Counted from the stretch's first letter, positions 9,411 to 19,331 are shown. The stretch: DNA of 64,000 nt from CAWCXF01 sp963799455 (GCA_963799455.1 CAWCXF010000008.1:1116001-1180000); one strand, 5' to 3'. Numbers and translations: made by a program. Notes: generated by a model from the letters alone, not told the origin.

Positions 9411-9469
9411 CGCCCGACCCACGTCGGAGGGCGGGGCGCGGCCCTCCGCCGAGCCCGTCGAAGGACGCC

Positions 9470-9517
9470 CTGGGCTTCCGGCTGGGCTTTCGGCTGGGCT
9501 TTCGGCTGGGCTTTCGG
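9470..9517. repeat. 12-bp tandem repeat, four copies
   Basis: Four head-to-tail copies of CTGGGCTTTCGG, the first with one T changed to C. Read on the minus strand it encodes a PKAQ repeat, but no gene is supported here. Confidence 0.9.
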
Positions 9518-9752
9518 GGCGATCTCGACGCGGCCCGCGTCGGACGACAGGGGGAGGCGGGCCATCTCCCGCCCGGCCGCCTCCTCGGCCGTCGGGATCC
9601 GGGGATGGGCCGACGGGACACGCGCCGCCCCACCGCCGCGGCGCGTGCCCGCGGAGGAAGGGCCCGAGGCCGGTCGTCCGCATCCCGTCTTCCGCCACGC
9701 CTCGAAGGCCGCCCGGGCTGGGCCGAGCGGCCGCGCGCGCGCGCGCGCGCCG

Positions 9753-11179
9753 TCAGTCGGTCGCGGCGGGCTCCTCGGCGGCCCCCGCGGAGGGCGCGCC
9801 GCCCGGCGCGGAGGCGGGGGCCGCCTCCGTCCCGCCGTCGAGCCCCTCGGGCTGGCCCACCACCACGAAGGTCAGATCCTCCGGCCTCAGGATCCGCTCC
9901 GCCACGCGCGCGAGATCCTCGCGGGTGACGGCGCGCACCATGTCGTTGCGATCCGTGACGTAGCTCGGCGGCAGGCCCGCGATCTGCATCCCCACCAGGA
10001 TGTCGGCGATCGTGGCGTTGCCGTCGAACCTGAGCGGATAGGCGCCGGTGAGGTAGGTGACGGCCGCCTCCAGCTCCTCCTCGGTGACGCCGTCGGCGGC
10101 CATCCGGCGCCACTCCTCGCGCACGGCCTCGACCACCTCGCCCGCGGTCCCGTTGGCGGTCGCCACGCCGCCCTGGTAGGTCGCGGCGAGCTCGCGCGGC
10201 ACGAGGTAGGAATAGGCGCCGTAGGTGAGCCCGCGCTTCTCGCGGATCTCCTCCATCAGGCGGCCGTCGAAGCCAGACCCGCCCAGGATCTCGTTGAGCA
10301 CGTAGGCCGGGATGAAGTCGGGGTCGTCGCGCGCGAGCCCCTCCTGGCCGAACACGATCACCGATTGCGGCGTGTCGAGCGCCACCACCTCGACGCCGCC
10401 GTCGAGCGCCACCTCGGCGCGCCCGGGCAGGGCCGCGCCCTCCGCGGGCAGATCGCCCAGCAGCTCGTCGAGGAGCCGGCCCAGCGCCTCGGCGTCGATG
10501 TCGCCCACCGCGGCGGCCATCACGCGGTCGCGCGCGAGCGTGGCCTCGTGGGCCTCGACCAGATCCTCGCGCGTGAGCGCCTCGACGCTCTCCAAGGTGC
10601 CCTCGAGCGGCGCGCCGTAGGGATGGTCGCCGAAGGCCGCGGCGTCGAAGGCGCGCGAGGCGATCGCGTCGGGGTCGGTGGCGTCCGAGCGCAGGCCCGA
10701 GAGCACCTGCGCGCGCACCCGCTCGATGGCGTCCTCATCGAAGCGCGGCCGGGCGAGGGCGTCGCGCAAGAGCGTCACCGCCTCGTCGCGGTTCTCGGTC
10801 AGGAAGCGCGCCGAGACCGAGACCGAATCCTGCCCGGCGTCGAAGCCGTAGCGCGCGGCGAGCGCCTCGCGCGCGGCGGCAAACCCGGCCGCGTCGAGGT
10901 CGGCGGCGCCCTCCTCGAGGAGCCCCGCCATCAGGTGGACCGCGCCGCGCGCGTCGGGCTCGTCGAGCGCCGCCCCCCCCATGAAGCGCAGCTCGAGCGC
11001 CACGAAGGGGAGCGAGGGCTCCTCGACGAGCCAGGCGTCGATCCCTCCGGGCGAGGTGACCTCCTCGATCTCGACCTCGGCGCGCAGCGGCGAGGCGAGC
11101 GCCAGGAGCGCCGTGAGAGCCGTGAGCGCGAGGGCGGCGCGGCGGCGAGCGGCGAGGGCGCGGGCAGGATGGCGGGCAT
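9753..11179 (-). CDS. M16 (pitrilysin-type) peptidase, non-catalytic partner
   Basis: Second of two adjacent M16 family genes, about 470 residues. It has the M16 fold with a C-terminal half including LNEILGGSGFDGRLMEEIRE and KRGLTYGAYSYL, but no HxxEH zinc motif, so it is the inactive partner that pairs with the upstream zinc subunit. The start is an ATG overlapping the upstream stop as TGATG. Within the first few codons the frame must shift (near 11170) to reach an Ala/Leu signal peptide (ALTALTALLALASPLRA) and the mature start EVEIEEVTSPGGIDAWLVEE. A secreted, periplasmic location is expected. The C-terminus is an Ala/Pro/Gly-rich tail. Confidence 0.85.
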
Positions 11180-12717
11180 CACGAGTCCTCTGCGGTGTCG
11201 GGCGCGGCCCCGGCGGCCGGGTCGGGCGCGCCGGCGGCGGGGGTGAGCGGGTCGGCCTCCGGATCCGCTTCGGGCTCCGGATCCGCTTCGGGCGCGGTCA
11301 GGTAGCCCGTCACCGCGCGGTCGCGGTCGACGAGGAGCGCCGCCGCGTCGAGGATCTCGGCCTCGGTCACGTCCTGGAGCAGATCCGGCCAGGCCTGGAC
11401 GTCCTCCACGGTCAGCCCCGAGCTCAGCGCCGCGCCGTAAAGGCGCGCGCGGCTGCCCACGTCGTCGGCGGCGTAGATGCGCGCGGCGCGCAGCTGCATC
11501 TTGATGCGGTCGAGCTGCTCGGGGTCGATGCCCTCCTCGAGGAACGCGGCCACGGCGCGGTCGAGCGCGGCCTCGCCCTCCTCGAGCGTGACGCCGGGGC
11601 CGGGCACGATCACGAGCCCGAAGGTCGTGTCGTCGAGCGAGATGCCGTCGTAGAAGGCGGCGGTGTAGAGCGCGTCCCGGCTCTCGAACTGGAGCTTGCG
11701 CGCCAGCACCGAGGTCGCGGGCGAGCCGCCGAGCACCTCGGCCAGGAGCGTCAGGGCGGCGGCCTCGCGCTGGTCGCCCGGATCGCGCTCGGGCGCGAGG
11801 TAGGTGCGGATGACGTAAGGTTGCCCGACGCGGGCGTCCTCGTAGGTCAGGCGCCGCTCGGCGAGCTGGGGCGGCTCCTGCGGGCGCGCGCGCGGCGCCA
11901 GCTCGGGGTTCGCGGGGATGGGGCCGTAGTGCTCCCGCGCGAGCCGTCGGACCTCCTCGGGCTCCACGTCGCCCGCCACCACCAGCACGGCGCCGTTGGG
12001 CGCGTAGAACCGCTTGTAGAACGCCAGCGCGTCGTCGAGCGTGAGCGCCTCGGCCTCCTGCCTCCAGCCGATCACCGGCACGCGGTAGGGGTGGTTGAGG
12101 AACTGCACCGCGCGGCGCTGCTCGCCGAAGAGCGCGCCGGGGTCGGAGTCGGTGCGCTGGGCGCGCTCCTCGATCACCACGTCGCGCTCGGTCAGGATGT
12201 CGCGCTGGTCGAGCTGGAGGTCCGTCATGCGGTCGGCCTCCATCTCCATCATCAGCCCGAGCCGGTCGGCGGCGACGCGCTGGACGTAGCCGGTGTAGTC
12301 GTAGGAGGTGAAGGCGTTGTCGGCGCCGCCCTGGGCCGCGACCACCTCGCTGAACTCGCCCGGCGCCAGCTCGTCGGTGCCCTTGAACATCAGGTGCTCG
12401 AGGTAGTGCGCGATGCCCGAGCGTCCGGCCGGCTCGTCGGCCGAGCCGGCCTCGTACCACAGCATGTGGACGACGACCGGCGCGCGGTGGTCCTCGATCA
12501 CGACGACCTCGAGCCCGTTGTCGAGCGTGAAGGCCGTGACCTCGTCGCGGACCTCCTGGGGCGTGCGCTCGGCCGGCGTCTCGCGGGGCCCCTCGGGGGC
12601 CGGCGCGTCCTGCGCCGCGGCGGGCGCCGCCAGGAGGGCCAGGACCAGGGCCGAGGCGGCGCGGGGGCCGCTCCGGCGGACGTTCCGGCGGGCGGGTCGG
12701 CGGGGATCTCTGCGCAT
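11179..12717 (-). CDS. M16 zinc metallopeptidase, catalytic subunit
   Basis: A 512-residue secreted zinc protease of the M16 (pitrilysin/processing peptidase-like) family. The inverted zinc motif appears as HYLEHLMFKG (HxxEH), and the downstream third ligand region reads ILTERDVVIEERAQ. An N-terminal signal peptide is visible (SALVLALLAAPAAAQD), preceded by an Arg-rich n-region. The ATG at 12717 follows a GGAGG ribosome site; a longer frame upstream lacks support. The C-terminal tail holds a short acidic repeat (PEADPEPEADPEADP), probably disordered. It is coupled by a TGATG overlap to the non-catalytic partner, and the pair probably forms a heterodimer in the periplasm. Confidence 0.9.
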   Translation of the reverse strand: MRRDPRRPARRNVRRSGPRAASALVLALLAAPAAAQDAPAPEGPRETPAERTPQEVRDEVTAFTLDNGLEVVVIEDHRAPVVVHMLWYEAGSADEPAGRSGIAHYLEHLMFKGTDELAPGEFSEVVAAQGGADNAFTSYDYTGYVQRVAADRLGLMMEMEADRMTDLQLDQRDILTERDVVIEERAQRTDSDPGALFGEQRRAVQFLNHPYRVPVIGWRQEAEALTLDDALAFYKRFYAPNGAVLVVAGDVEPEEVRRLAREHYGPIPANPELAPRARPQEPPQLAERRLTYEDARVGQPYVIRTYLAPERDPGDQREAAALTLLAEVLGGSPATSVLARKLQFESRDALYTAAFYDGISLDDTTFGLVIVPGPGVTLEEGEAALDRAVAAFLEEGIDPEQLDRIKMQLRAARIYAADDVGSRARLYGAALSSGLTVEDVQAWPDLLQDVTEAEILDAAALLVDRDRAVTGYLTAPEADPEPEADPEADPLTPAAGAPDPAAGAAPDTAEDS

Positions 12718-12872
12718 CGGGCCTCCGGGTGCGGGGTCGGGGGACGAAAGGCCCCTGCGTGGGAGCGGGAGGGGGCGGGCGGCGGCGCGCCCGCCCCTCG
12801 GGCTGCCGGGCAAGCTACGGCCGGCGCGCCCCGCCGCAAGCCCGGCGCGCGGGGACGTGATGACGCGTGGGG

Positions 12873-13460
12873 CTAGCGCCCCTCGGGCGGGGCGGCGGGG
12901 GTGCGGACGCCCGCGCGGCGGAAGCGGTCGAGCTCCTCGTAGGGGTCGAGCGCCTGGCGGTCGTAGACGTCCGAGTAGGTGTCCACGCCGAAGATGCGCT
13001 CGAGGACGCGCGGCGAGCCCCGCTCGCGCGCCGCCAGATCCTCGGCGGCGAGCGTCCCGCGCACGCCCGGCGCGATCCCGCCCCGGCCCGCATGGGCGAC
13101 GACGGCGCCGTCGCGGGCGGGCACCGCGGCGCGCGCGCCGGGCCGGCCGCCGAGCGCCGCGGTGGCGTCCGCGAGCGGCGTGGGGTCGGTGCGCGAGGGG
13201 CCGCCGGGGATGGGCGGCGGCAGGGCGTCGAGGCGCGGCGGGGCCTCGAGCGGCTTGCCCGGCAGGATGGCGAACTCGTCGGGCCCCTCAGAGCGCAGCC
13301 GCACGAGGTCGGGCGGCCCCGGCCGCGCGCAGCCCGAGAGCGCCAGCGCGAGGACGAGCGCGCCCGCGACCCGCCCGGCAGCCCGAGCTTCGGCCCGAGA
13401 TTCAGGCCGAGCCTCAGCCCGAGCCTCAGGCCGCGCCCTCGCCGTCCTCGCGTCCCTCAT
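12873..13460 (-). CDS. DUF3035 lipoprotein (BamF-like)
   Basis: An outer-membrane lipoprotein of the DUF3035 family, which in alphaproteobacteria is named as the BamF subunit of the beta-barrel assembly machine. The lipobox ALALSGC follows a hydrophobic stretch. The mature protein has the conserved EGPDEFAILPGKPLEAPP block and the C-terminal IFGVDTYSDVYDRQALDPYEELDRFRRAG region. The chosen ATG (13460) gives an n-region with an Arg/Ala/Glu-Pro repeat (RPEARAEARPESRAEARA), unusually long for a signal peptide; an upstream ATG at 13514 is possible. Its position between lspA, which would process it, and the M16 pair is typical of Rhodobacterales. Confidence 0.85.
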   Translation of the reverse strand: MRDARTARARPEARAEARPESRAEARAAGRVAGALVLALALSGCARPGPPDLVRLRSEGPDEFAILPGKPLEAPPRLDALPPPIPGGPSRTDPTPLADATAALGGRPGARAAVPARDGAVVAHAGRGGIAPGVRGTLAAEDLAARERGSPRVLERIFGVDTYSDVYDRQALDPYEELDRFRRAGVRTPAAPPEGR

Positions 13461-13565
13461 CCCGGCCGCCTCCGAGCCCCTCGCCACGGCGCCTCCATAG
13501 CCCGGCGCCCGCATCCCGTCACGCCCCCGCCGAGACGCCTCGGTGAACGCGCGCTCACGGCGCGC

Positions 13566-14075
13566 TCACGGCGCCTCACCTCCGCGCTCGGCCTCGGGCC
13601 TGCCGCTGTGGCCGCCGTGGCCGCCGGCGAAGAGCGCGAGCCCGATCGCGCCCGCGAAGATGGCGACGTCGGCGAGGTTGAAGACGTAGGGGTTGGCGAT
13701 GCCGCAGCAGGAGGTGTTGAGGAAGTCCACCACCGCCCCGTGGATCACGCGGTCGAGCGCGTTGCCCATCGCGCCGCCGATCAGCAGCCCCGCGGCGACC
13801 TGGACCGCGAGCCGCCCGCGCTCGGCCCGGGCCCAGCGCGCCACCAGCGCCGAGATCGCCAGCGCCAGCGCCACGAGGCCCCATCGCACCAGCTCGGCCT
13901 CGCCCGCCAGCAGGCCGAAATTGACGCCCCGGTTCCAGCCCATCCGCAGCACGAGGTAGGGCGGCAGGACGGGGATCTCGCCGCGCGCCGGCAGGTCGAG
14001 GGCGAGGAGCATCGACGCCTTCGCGCCCTGGTCGAGCGCCAGCGCGCCCAGGGCGGCGGCGATCAGCGCGCGCAT
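13566..14075 (-). CDS. lspA: Lipoprotein signal peptidase II
   Basis: A 169-residue aspartic peptidase of the inner membrane that removes signal peptides from prolipoproteins after lipidation. Four hydrophobic segments are visible. Family motifs include NRGVNFGLL, GGAMGNALDRVIHGAVVDFL (first catalytic Asp region) and FNLADVAI (second Asp). Its length fits the family. A Gly/His-rich tail (FAGGHGGHSG) follows the last span. Likely substrates in this window include the BamF-like, DUF3576 and transglycosylase lipoproteins. Confidence 0.95.
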   Translation of the reverse strand: MRALIAAALGALALDQGAKASMLLALDLPARGEIPVLPPYLVLRMGWNRGVNFGLLAGEAELVRWGLVALALAISALVARWARAERGRLAVQVAAGLLIGGAMGNALDRVIHGAVVDFLNTSCCGIANPYVFNLADVAIFAGAIGLALFAGGHGGHSGRPEAERGGEAP

Positions 14076-14547
14076 GGACGAGCCCCGCGCCCGGACGCCC
14101 GCGCCGCCGGGCCGCGCGCCTGCGCCCCTCCGTGCGCGCCGGCGCGCGGCCCGGCCGACAGGGGGCGCAGGCCCGCGGCGCGCGCGCGCTCTGGCTGCGG
14201 GGGCTCACCGCACGCCGGCTGACGCGGGCCGAAGGGGCCCGCGGCACGCGCGCGCGCTGGCTGCGGGCGGGGGCGCGCGTCGGCCCTCGCGCTCAAGCTC
14301 GGGCGGGCGATCCTTCTCGGCCCCGCCTGTCTCGGCTCCCCCTGCAAAGGGGAGCGCGCATCCGCGGCGGCTGGCGCAGGCGCACCGCCCCTGACGCGGG
14401 CGCGCGCCGCGCGCAGGGGCGAGGCCCCTCCGGCGCGCGCGCCGGAGGGGGAGGCGGGCGCGTCGCGGGCCGTCCGGGCGCGGGGGGGGACGAGACCGCC
14501 CCCGAGGCGGGAGGCGGGCCTCCCCGGCGTCTCGGCGAGCGCGCGCA
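14076..14547. other. Gap without gene
   Basis: Between lspA and purH the DNA is extremely GC-rich, with GCGCGC-type alternation and no motif or ribosome site on either strand. I see nothing functional except that it must contain the lspA promoter or a purH downstream signal. Confidence 0.5.
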
Positions 14548-16218
14548 TCAGTGGCGGAAGTGCCGCAGGCCGGTGAAGGCCATGGCGATGCCGGCCGCGT
14601 CGGCGGCCGCGATCACCTCGGCGTCGCGCCGCGATCCGCCGGGCTGGATCACCGCGCGCACGCCGCCTCGGGCCGCGGCCTCGATCCCGTCGGCGAAGGG
14701 GAAGAAGGCGTCCGAGGCGAGCGCCGCGCCGCGCGCGCCGTCGCCGCCCGTCGCACGGGCCATCGCGGCCGCCTTGTCGAGCGCGACGCGCACCGCGCCC
14801 ACGCGGCTGGTCTGGCCGGGGCCGATGCCCACCGTGCGCCCGTCCTTCGCCAGCACGATGGCGTTCGAGCGGACGTGCTTGGCCACGCGCCAGGCCAGCA
14901 GCATGTCGGCCGCCTCACCGTCGCCGGGCGCGCGGCGGGTGACGACGCGCAGATCCCCCTGCGCGACGCGCCCTGCGTCGCGCTCCTGGATCAGGAGGCC
15001 GCCGGCGACCGAGCGCACGACCTCGCCGGGCGCCGCCGGGTCCGGCAGGAGCGTCGTGAGCACGCGCAGGTCGGGCTTGGCCGCGAGCACCGCGCGCGCG
15101 GCCTCGCTCACCGCGGGCGCCACCACGACCTCGGCGAAGACCCCCGCGATCGCGTGCGCCGCGGCCTCGTCGATCTCGGCGCTCAGCGCGACGATGCCGC
15201 CGAAGGCCGACTCGCGGTCGCAGTCGAGCGCGCGGGCGTGGGCGTCCGCGGCGCTCTCCCCCAAGGCCGCGCCGCAGGGGTTGGCGTGCTTGACGATGAC
15301 GCAGGCGGGGACGCAGGCGGGGCGCCCGCCCTCGCTTCGCCCGCCCGCGATCTCGGCCACCGCCTCGATCGCGGCGTCGGCGTCGGCGAGGTTGTTGTAG
15401 CTCAGCGCCTTGCCCTGGAGCTGCCGGGCCGTGGCCACGCCGGGGCGCGGCGCGCCGCTCTCGTGGAAGGCCGCGCGCTGGTGCGGGTTCTCGCCGTAGC
15501 GCAGCGCCCCGATCAGCCGGCCGCCGACGACGCGGTGGCGCGGCGGATCGGCCGTGGGCTCGCCCCGCGCCATCCACCCGGACATCCACTGGGCGATCGC
15601 CGCGTCGTAGGCGGCGGTGCGCGCGAAGGCGCGGGCCGCGAGCGCGCGGCGGGTGGCGAGCCGGGTGCCGCCATGGGCCTCGAGATCGGACAGCACGGCG
15701 GCGTAGCCCTCCGCGTCGCCCGCCACCGCGACCCAGGCGTGGTTCTTGGCCGCGGCCCGGACCATCGCCGGGCCGCCGATGTCGATGGTCTCGACGAGCT
15801 CCGGCGCGTCCGCGCCGCGCGCCAGGGCCGCCTCGAACGGGTAGAGGTTGACCACGAGGAGGTCGATGCCCTCGATCCCGGCCACGGCCATGTCGCCCGC
15901 GTGCCGGTCGCGCTGCGCGAGGAGCGCGCCATGCACGGCCGGGTGCAGCGTCTTGACGCGCCCGTCCATCATCTCGGGCTGCCCCGTCACCTGCGAGACC
16001 TCCGTGACGGCGAGCCCCGCCGCGCGCAGATCGCGCGCCGTGCCCCCGGTCGAGATGAGCGCCACGCCGCGCCGCGCCAGATCCTCGGCGAAGGGGACGA
16101 GCCCCATCCGGTCGGAGGCCGAGAGCAGCGCCCGGCGCGGCGTCACGAGGTCGGGGGTCGCGGGATCGGGGGTCGCGGGATCGGGGGTCGCGGGATCGGG
16201 GGTCGCGGGATCGGGCAT
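14548..16218 (-). CDS. purH: Bifunctional AICAR transformylase/IMP cyclohydrolase
   Basis: A 556-residue cytosolic enzyme for the last two steps of IMP synthesis. The N-terminal cyclohydrolase domain shows ALLSASDRMGLVPFAEDL, ISTGGTARDL and MDGRVKTLHPAVHGALL. The transformylase domain shows RYGENPHQRAAF, YNNLADADAA, VIVKHANPCG and the C-terminal AFTGLRHFRH. The frame is intact. The first 23 residues are an extra TPDPA repeat encoded by a 15-bp tandem repeat; usual PurH begins near TPRRALLSASD. The ATG at 16218 is preceded by GGAGGAGC on the minus strand, so the repeat is probably translated. Confidence 0.95.
   Translation of the reverse strand: MPDPATPDPATPDPATPDPATPDLVTPRRALLSASDRMGLVPFAEDLARRGVALISTGGTARDLRAAGLAVTEVSQVTGQPEMMDGRVKTLHPAVHGALLAQRDRHAGDMAVAGIEGIDLLVVNLYPFEAALARGADAPELVETIDIGGPAMVRAAAKNHAWVAVAGDAEGYAAVLSDLEAHGGTRLATRRALAARAFARTAAYDAAIAQWMSGWMARGEPTADPPRHRVVGGRLIGALRYGENPHQRAAFHESGAPRPGVATARQLQGKALSYNNLADADAAIEAVAEIAGGRSEGGRPACVPACVIVKHANPCGAALGESAADAHARALDCDRESAFGGIVALSAEIDEAAAHAIAGVFAEVVVAPAVSEAARAVLAAKPDLRVLTTLLPDPAAPGEVVRSVAGGLLIQERDAGRVAQGDLRVVTRRAPGDGEAADMLLAWRVAKHVRSNAIVLAKDGRTVGIGPGQTSRVGAVRVALDKAAAMARATGGDGARGAALASDAFFPFADGIEAAARGGVRAVIQPGGSRRDAEVIAAADAAGIAMAFTGLRHFRH
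16150..16217. repeat. 15-bp tandem repeat in the purH 5' end
   Basis: Four copies of GGATCGGGGGTCGCG (plus strand) encode the TPDPA repeats at the PurH N-terminus. The unit length is a multiple of three, so copy-number change would keep the frame. Confidence 0.9.
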
Positions 16219-16924
16219 GAGGCTCCTCCGGACGCGGCGCGGCGCGCGCGATCATGCGCCAGCCGCGCGGCGGGCGCGAGTCCGGCGTGGCGGGACGGGC
16301 GCGCAGGCTTGTGCCCGAGCCTTCCGCGTCGTTTCCGCGGCGTTCCGGCCGATCCATGGGTGCCCCGGCCGGGGCGGGCGGCGGGGAACGCGGCGCCGGG
16401 GCGGGCCGGGGCCGGGGCGCGGGGCCGCGACGAGGCGATCCGAGGGCCGGTCGCCCTTGTGCGCCACTCGATCCCGCGCCACTCGATCCCGCGCGTGTGT
16501 CGCAATCGAAGGCGAACCGCCTCGTGCTGGGTCCGCCGAGACGACCCTCATGGGCCGGGGCTGGATCGTGGGCACCGCCGACCCTGCGGGCGGGGTGCCG
16601 GCCCGAGGGCCGATGACGACGCGGCCCACCCCCTCGACGCGAGCGGCCCCCGCCCTCCCGGCGCCGGGGCGGGGGCGGATCCCCTCGGGCGCCGTCCGCC
16701 TCGCAGGACACGGCCCTGCGACGGACCGCGAGGACGGCCGGCACGTCGGGAGGCCGCACGACGCCGGGCCCGCCCCGCCCCCCGCCCCGCAGGGCCGCGG
16801 GCCTCCGCGCGGCGCGCGCCCCGCATCCCGGCAAGCCGCCGGCAAGGCGTCCGGAGCCGATCCTCGCCTCGACGTGATGCCCCCCGGCGCGGCGTCCCTC
16901 GCGCCCGGCCCCGGGCGCCCGCCC
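16219..16924. other. Gap without gene
   Basis: About 700 bp between purH and the heparinase-type gene. A direct repeat containing CACTCGATCCCGCGC lies near 16465-16496. The open frames are Arg/Pro/Gly-rich noise. The purH promoter must lie near 16219-16300. Confidence 0.5.
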
Positions 16925-18817
16925 TCACGGCTCGCGGCCATAGGGGTCGTCGGCCTCGCTCGGCCCCTCGCCCGGCTCCGCGGGCGGGGCGAGGTCGCGC
17001 GCGGCGCCGGCCTCGCCCATCCGCGTCAGGCTCCAGCGCAGGCGGCTGACGGGCTGCGCGCCCGAGAGCGTCAGCACGATCTGCGCGGCGCGCGCGGGCC
17101 GGGCGCGGGCGGGCTCGAGATGGACCGAGGGGTCGATCCTGAGGTCGGCCGCGCCGTCGTGCTCGAAGCGCCACGCCTCGCCCGAGGCCAGCGCCAGCCG
17201 CGCCGAGGCGTCCTCGGGCACGAGGCGCGCCTCCACCTCGGGATGCAGGTGGAAGCGCAGGCTCCAGACCAGCCCGCCCACCAGCCCGTCGCGCTCGAGC
17301 CGCTCCAGCGCCGCCTCGTAGCGCCGCAGGTCGGCCTCGGTCAGCGCCGCCATCGTGTCCTCGCCCGCGAGCCGGCCGCCGTCGGCGGCGAGGTCGAGCT
17401 CGCGCGCATGGGTCAGGCCGTGGGTTCCACGCCAGCCGTCGTGCGAGACCTTGAGCGAGAGGCCCTCGGGCCCGGCGTACTGCTCGCGCCGCACCTCGCG
17501 GGGCCCCTCGACGAGCGGCGCGCCGGGGCCGCCGCCGAAGGCGGCGCGCGACGAGGACAGCCCCTCCAGATCGACCGTCGAGTGCGAGGCGGTGGCGCGC
17601 CCGGCGCGGCGCCAGGCGGGGCCGAAGCTCCCCCCCGGCCCGCAGGACACGATCACCGGCCGCCGCCCGGAGGTCATCTCCAGCGCCAGCGTCGAGGCGT
17701 GCGCCTCGGTCGAGCCCGGCCCCTCGGGCGGAGGGGCCGCGTCCACGATCACGCTGGTGCGCCCCGCCCTGAGCCGCGCGAAGCCCATCGGCAGGGCGGG
17801 CGCCAGGGCGGGCGCGGGGACGGCCCCGGCGACCGGGCGCGCGCCGCGCTCGGCGAGCGCCCGGTCGAGCCGCCCTGGCGCGCCGCGCCCGCCGCCGTGG
17901 AAGCGCGCCAGCGACCCGTCGGCGTGGCGCAGCGCGCGCAGCACGGGCGCCAGGCGGCCTTGCGCCTCGCGCAGCCCCTCGGGCGGCTCGACGCCGCCCT
18001 GGGCGAGCGCCGCGACGCTGCGCGCGAGCAGCGTCAGGAGGTCCGCGAGGCCCTCGGGGCTGCGGGGCGGGACCGCCGCCTCGGGGCCGAGCCGGGCGCA
18101 TTCGCGCGCCAGGGCCTGCGACGCGGGGCCTGCGGCGGCCTCCAGGCCCTCCAGCGCGAGGCTCGCGCGGATCAGCCCCGCGAGCGCCTCGACGCGGGCC
18201 GCCCCCGAGGGCGCGCCGGACCAGCGCCGTCGCAGGAACACCGCCTGGCGCGCCAGCGCGCGCAGCGCGGCGGGCTCGGGTTCGGGGCCGTGCGCGAGGT
18301 CCGCATGGTCGATCCAGGCCAGCACGCGCCGCCCGGTCAGCGCCGGCGTCCAGCCAGGCCCCCCGCCCCGGCCGTAGCGCGCGGCCCAGCCCAAGGTCCA
18401 GTCGCGGGCCAGCGCCTGCGCCGCCTCGTCGCCCACCGCCGCCAGATCGGCGAGCCAGCCGAAGTCGTGGCGCCCCGCCTCGAAGGCCGCCTCGAAGGCC
18501 GCGTCGGGGCCGTGCGCGGGGTCGTGCGCGGGGTCGTGCGCGGGGCGTCCGCCGCGGGCGGCGCGCCCGGACCCCTCGCCCATGGCGAGCTCGGGGATCG
18601 GCGCCGGGATCTCCCAGATCGAGCGTCCGCGCGAGCGCACCGGGTGGCCCGCGAGGCGGAAGGCGCCCTCGATCAGCCGCCGCCCGCGCGCCGCGCTGCC
18701 GACCTCCCAGGGCTCCGGCGCCACGACGAGCGCCGCGCGCACCCGCGCGCGCCCCGCGAGCCGCGCGTGAAGCCGGTCCATCGCCGGCCCGAGCCGCGGT
18801 CGGTCGCTTCGGCTCAC
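16925..18817 (-). CDS. Heparinase II/III family protein
   Basis: A 630-residue protein of the heparinase II/III type, which in Rhodobacterales sits next to purH and rsmB; the true substrate is unknown. The N-terminal alpha-helical part includes GRSIWEIPAP, HDFGWLADLAAVG and RVLAWIDHADL; the C-terminal beta part includes AHASTLALEMTSGRRPVIV, then ATASHSTVDLEG (the conserved HST block) and LRFHLHPEVEARL. The start is a GTG at 18817 with a strong AAGGAG ribosome site six bases upstream; longer frames lack this. No signal peptide is obvious, so the location is uncertain. The frame is intact. Confidence 0.85.
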   Translation of the reverse strand: MSRSDRPRLGPAMDRLHARLAGRARVRAALVVAPEPWEVGSAARGRRLIEGAFRLAGHPVRSRGRSIWEIPAPIPELAMGEGSGRAARGGRPAHDPAHDPAHGPDAAFEAAFEAGRHDFGWLADLAAVGDEAAQALARDWTLGWAARYGRGGGPGWTPALTGRRVLAWIDHADLAHGPEPEPAALRALARQAVFLRRRWSGAPSGAARVEALAGLIRASLALEGLEAAAGPASQALARECARLGPEAAVPPRSPEGLADLLTLLARSVAALAQGGVEPPEGLREAQGRLAPVLRALRHADGSLARFHGGGRGAPGRLDRALAERGARPVAGAVPAPALAPALPMGFARLRAGRTSVIVDAAPPPEGPGSTEAHASTLALEMTSGRRPVIVSCGPGGSFGPAWRRAGRATASHSTVDLEGLSSSRAAFGGGPGAPLVEGPREVRREQYAGPEGLSLKVSHDGWRGTHGLTHARELDLAADGGRLAGEDTMAALTEADLRRYEAALERLERDGLVGGLVWSLRFHLHPEVEARLVPEDASARLALASGEAWRFEHDGAADLRIDPSVHLEPARARPARAAQIVLTLSGAQPVSRLRWSLTRMGEAGAARDLAPPAEPGEGPSEADDPYGREP

Positions 18818-19062
18818 GGCTCCTTCCTCCGCGCCACCCGCCGCGCCGGCGCCCCGGACGACGCGGCCGGAAGCCCCGAGGCTAGCCGCAAGCGCGCGGG
18901 CTGTCACGGCCCCTGCGGGCAGCGCGGGCCCCGGGGGATCGGAAGGGGCGCCGATCGCGCTCCGCCCGCCCGATCCGGGCGCGGGATCGCGCGCCGTGCC
19001 GATCCGCGGGGACGGCCCAGGCCCGCCGGAGGGCACGGGGCGCGCGCGGCCCGCCCCCCACG

Positions 19063-19259
19063 CTAGCGGGCGCGCGGGCGCAGGCTGGCGCTGTTGCCCT
19101 TCCAGTCCTCGACGACCCCGGGGCCGGGCGGGGTCGGCGCCGCGGGGTCGGGAAGCCTGGGCGCGAGGGCGAGCCCCCCAGGACAAGCAGGGCGGCGAGA
19201 GCGGGGCCTGCGGCCGCGGGGCGCCGCGGGGACCGCAGGCCGGGATGGGCGATGGACAT
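19063..19259 (-). CDS. Small membrane/secreted protein, frameshifted as read
   Basis: A small gene of about 65 codons. The ATG at 19259 follows a clear GGAGG ribosome site. It begins MSIAHPGLRSPR, then one hydrophobic segment (AAAGPALAALLVLGG). After a one-base shift in a run of six C (plus strand, about 19175) it continues LALAPRLPDPAAP to VVEDWKGNSASLRPRAR and stop. The VVEDWKGNSA tail has natural composition, unlike noise. I do not recognise a named family. Its upstream region is cut off by the IS1182-type element starting about 70 bp away, which may have removed its promoter. Confidence 0.5.
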
Positions 19260-19331
19260 GGGGGCCTCCGGGAACGGGGTGAGCGTGGCACGCATGAAGA
19301 TGGGGCGCGCGAAGCGATCTCACAAACGAAT

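Larger units (their letters stand above)
8935..9752. other. Gap between mutL and M16 peptidase
   Basis: No intact gene is present. The stretch carries two short tandem repeats (9107-9134 and 9470-9517) and one coding-like minus-strand stretch (about 9160-9410, listed separately). A run of alternating GC lies near 9730-9750, just downstream of the M16 stop. Confidence 0.5.
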
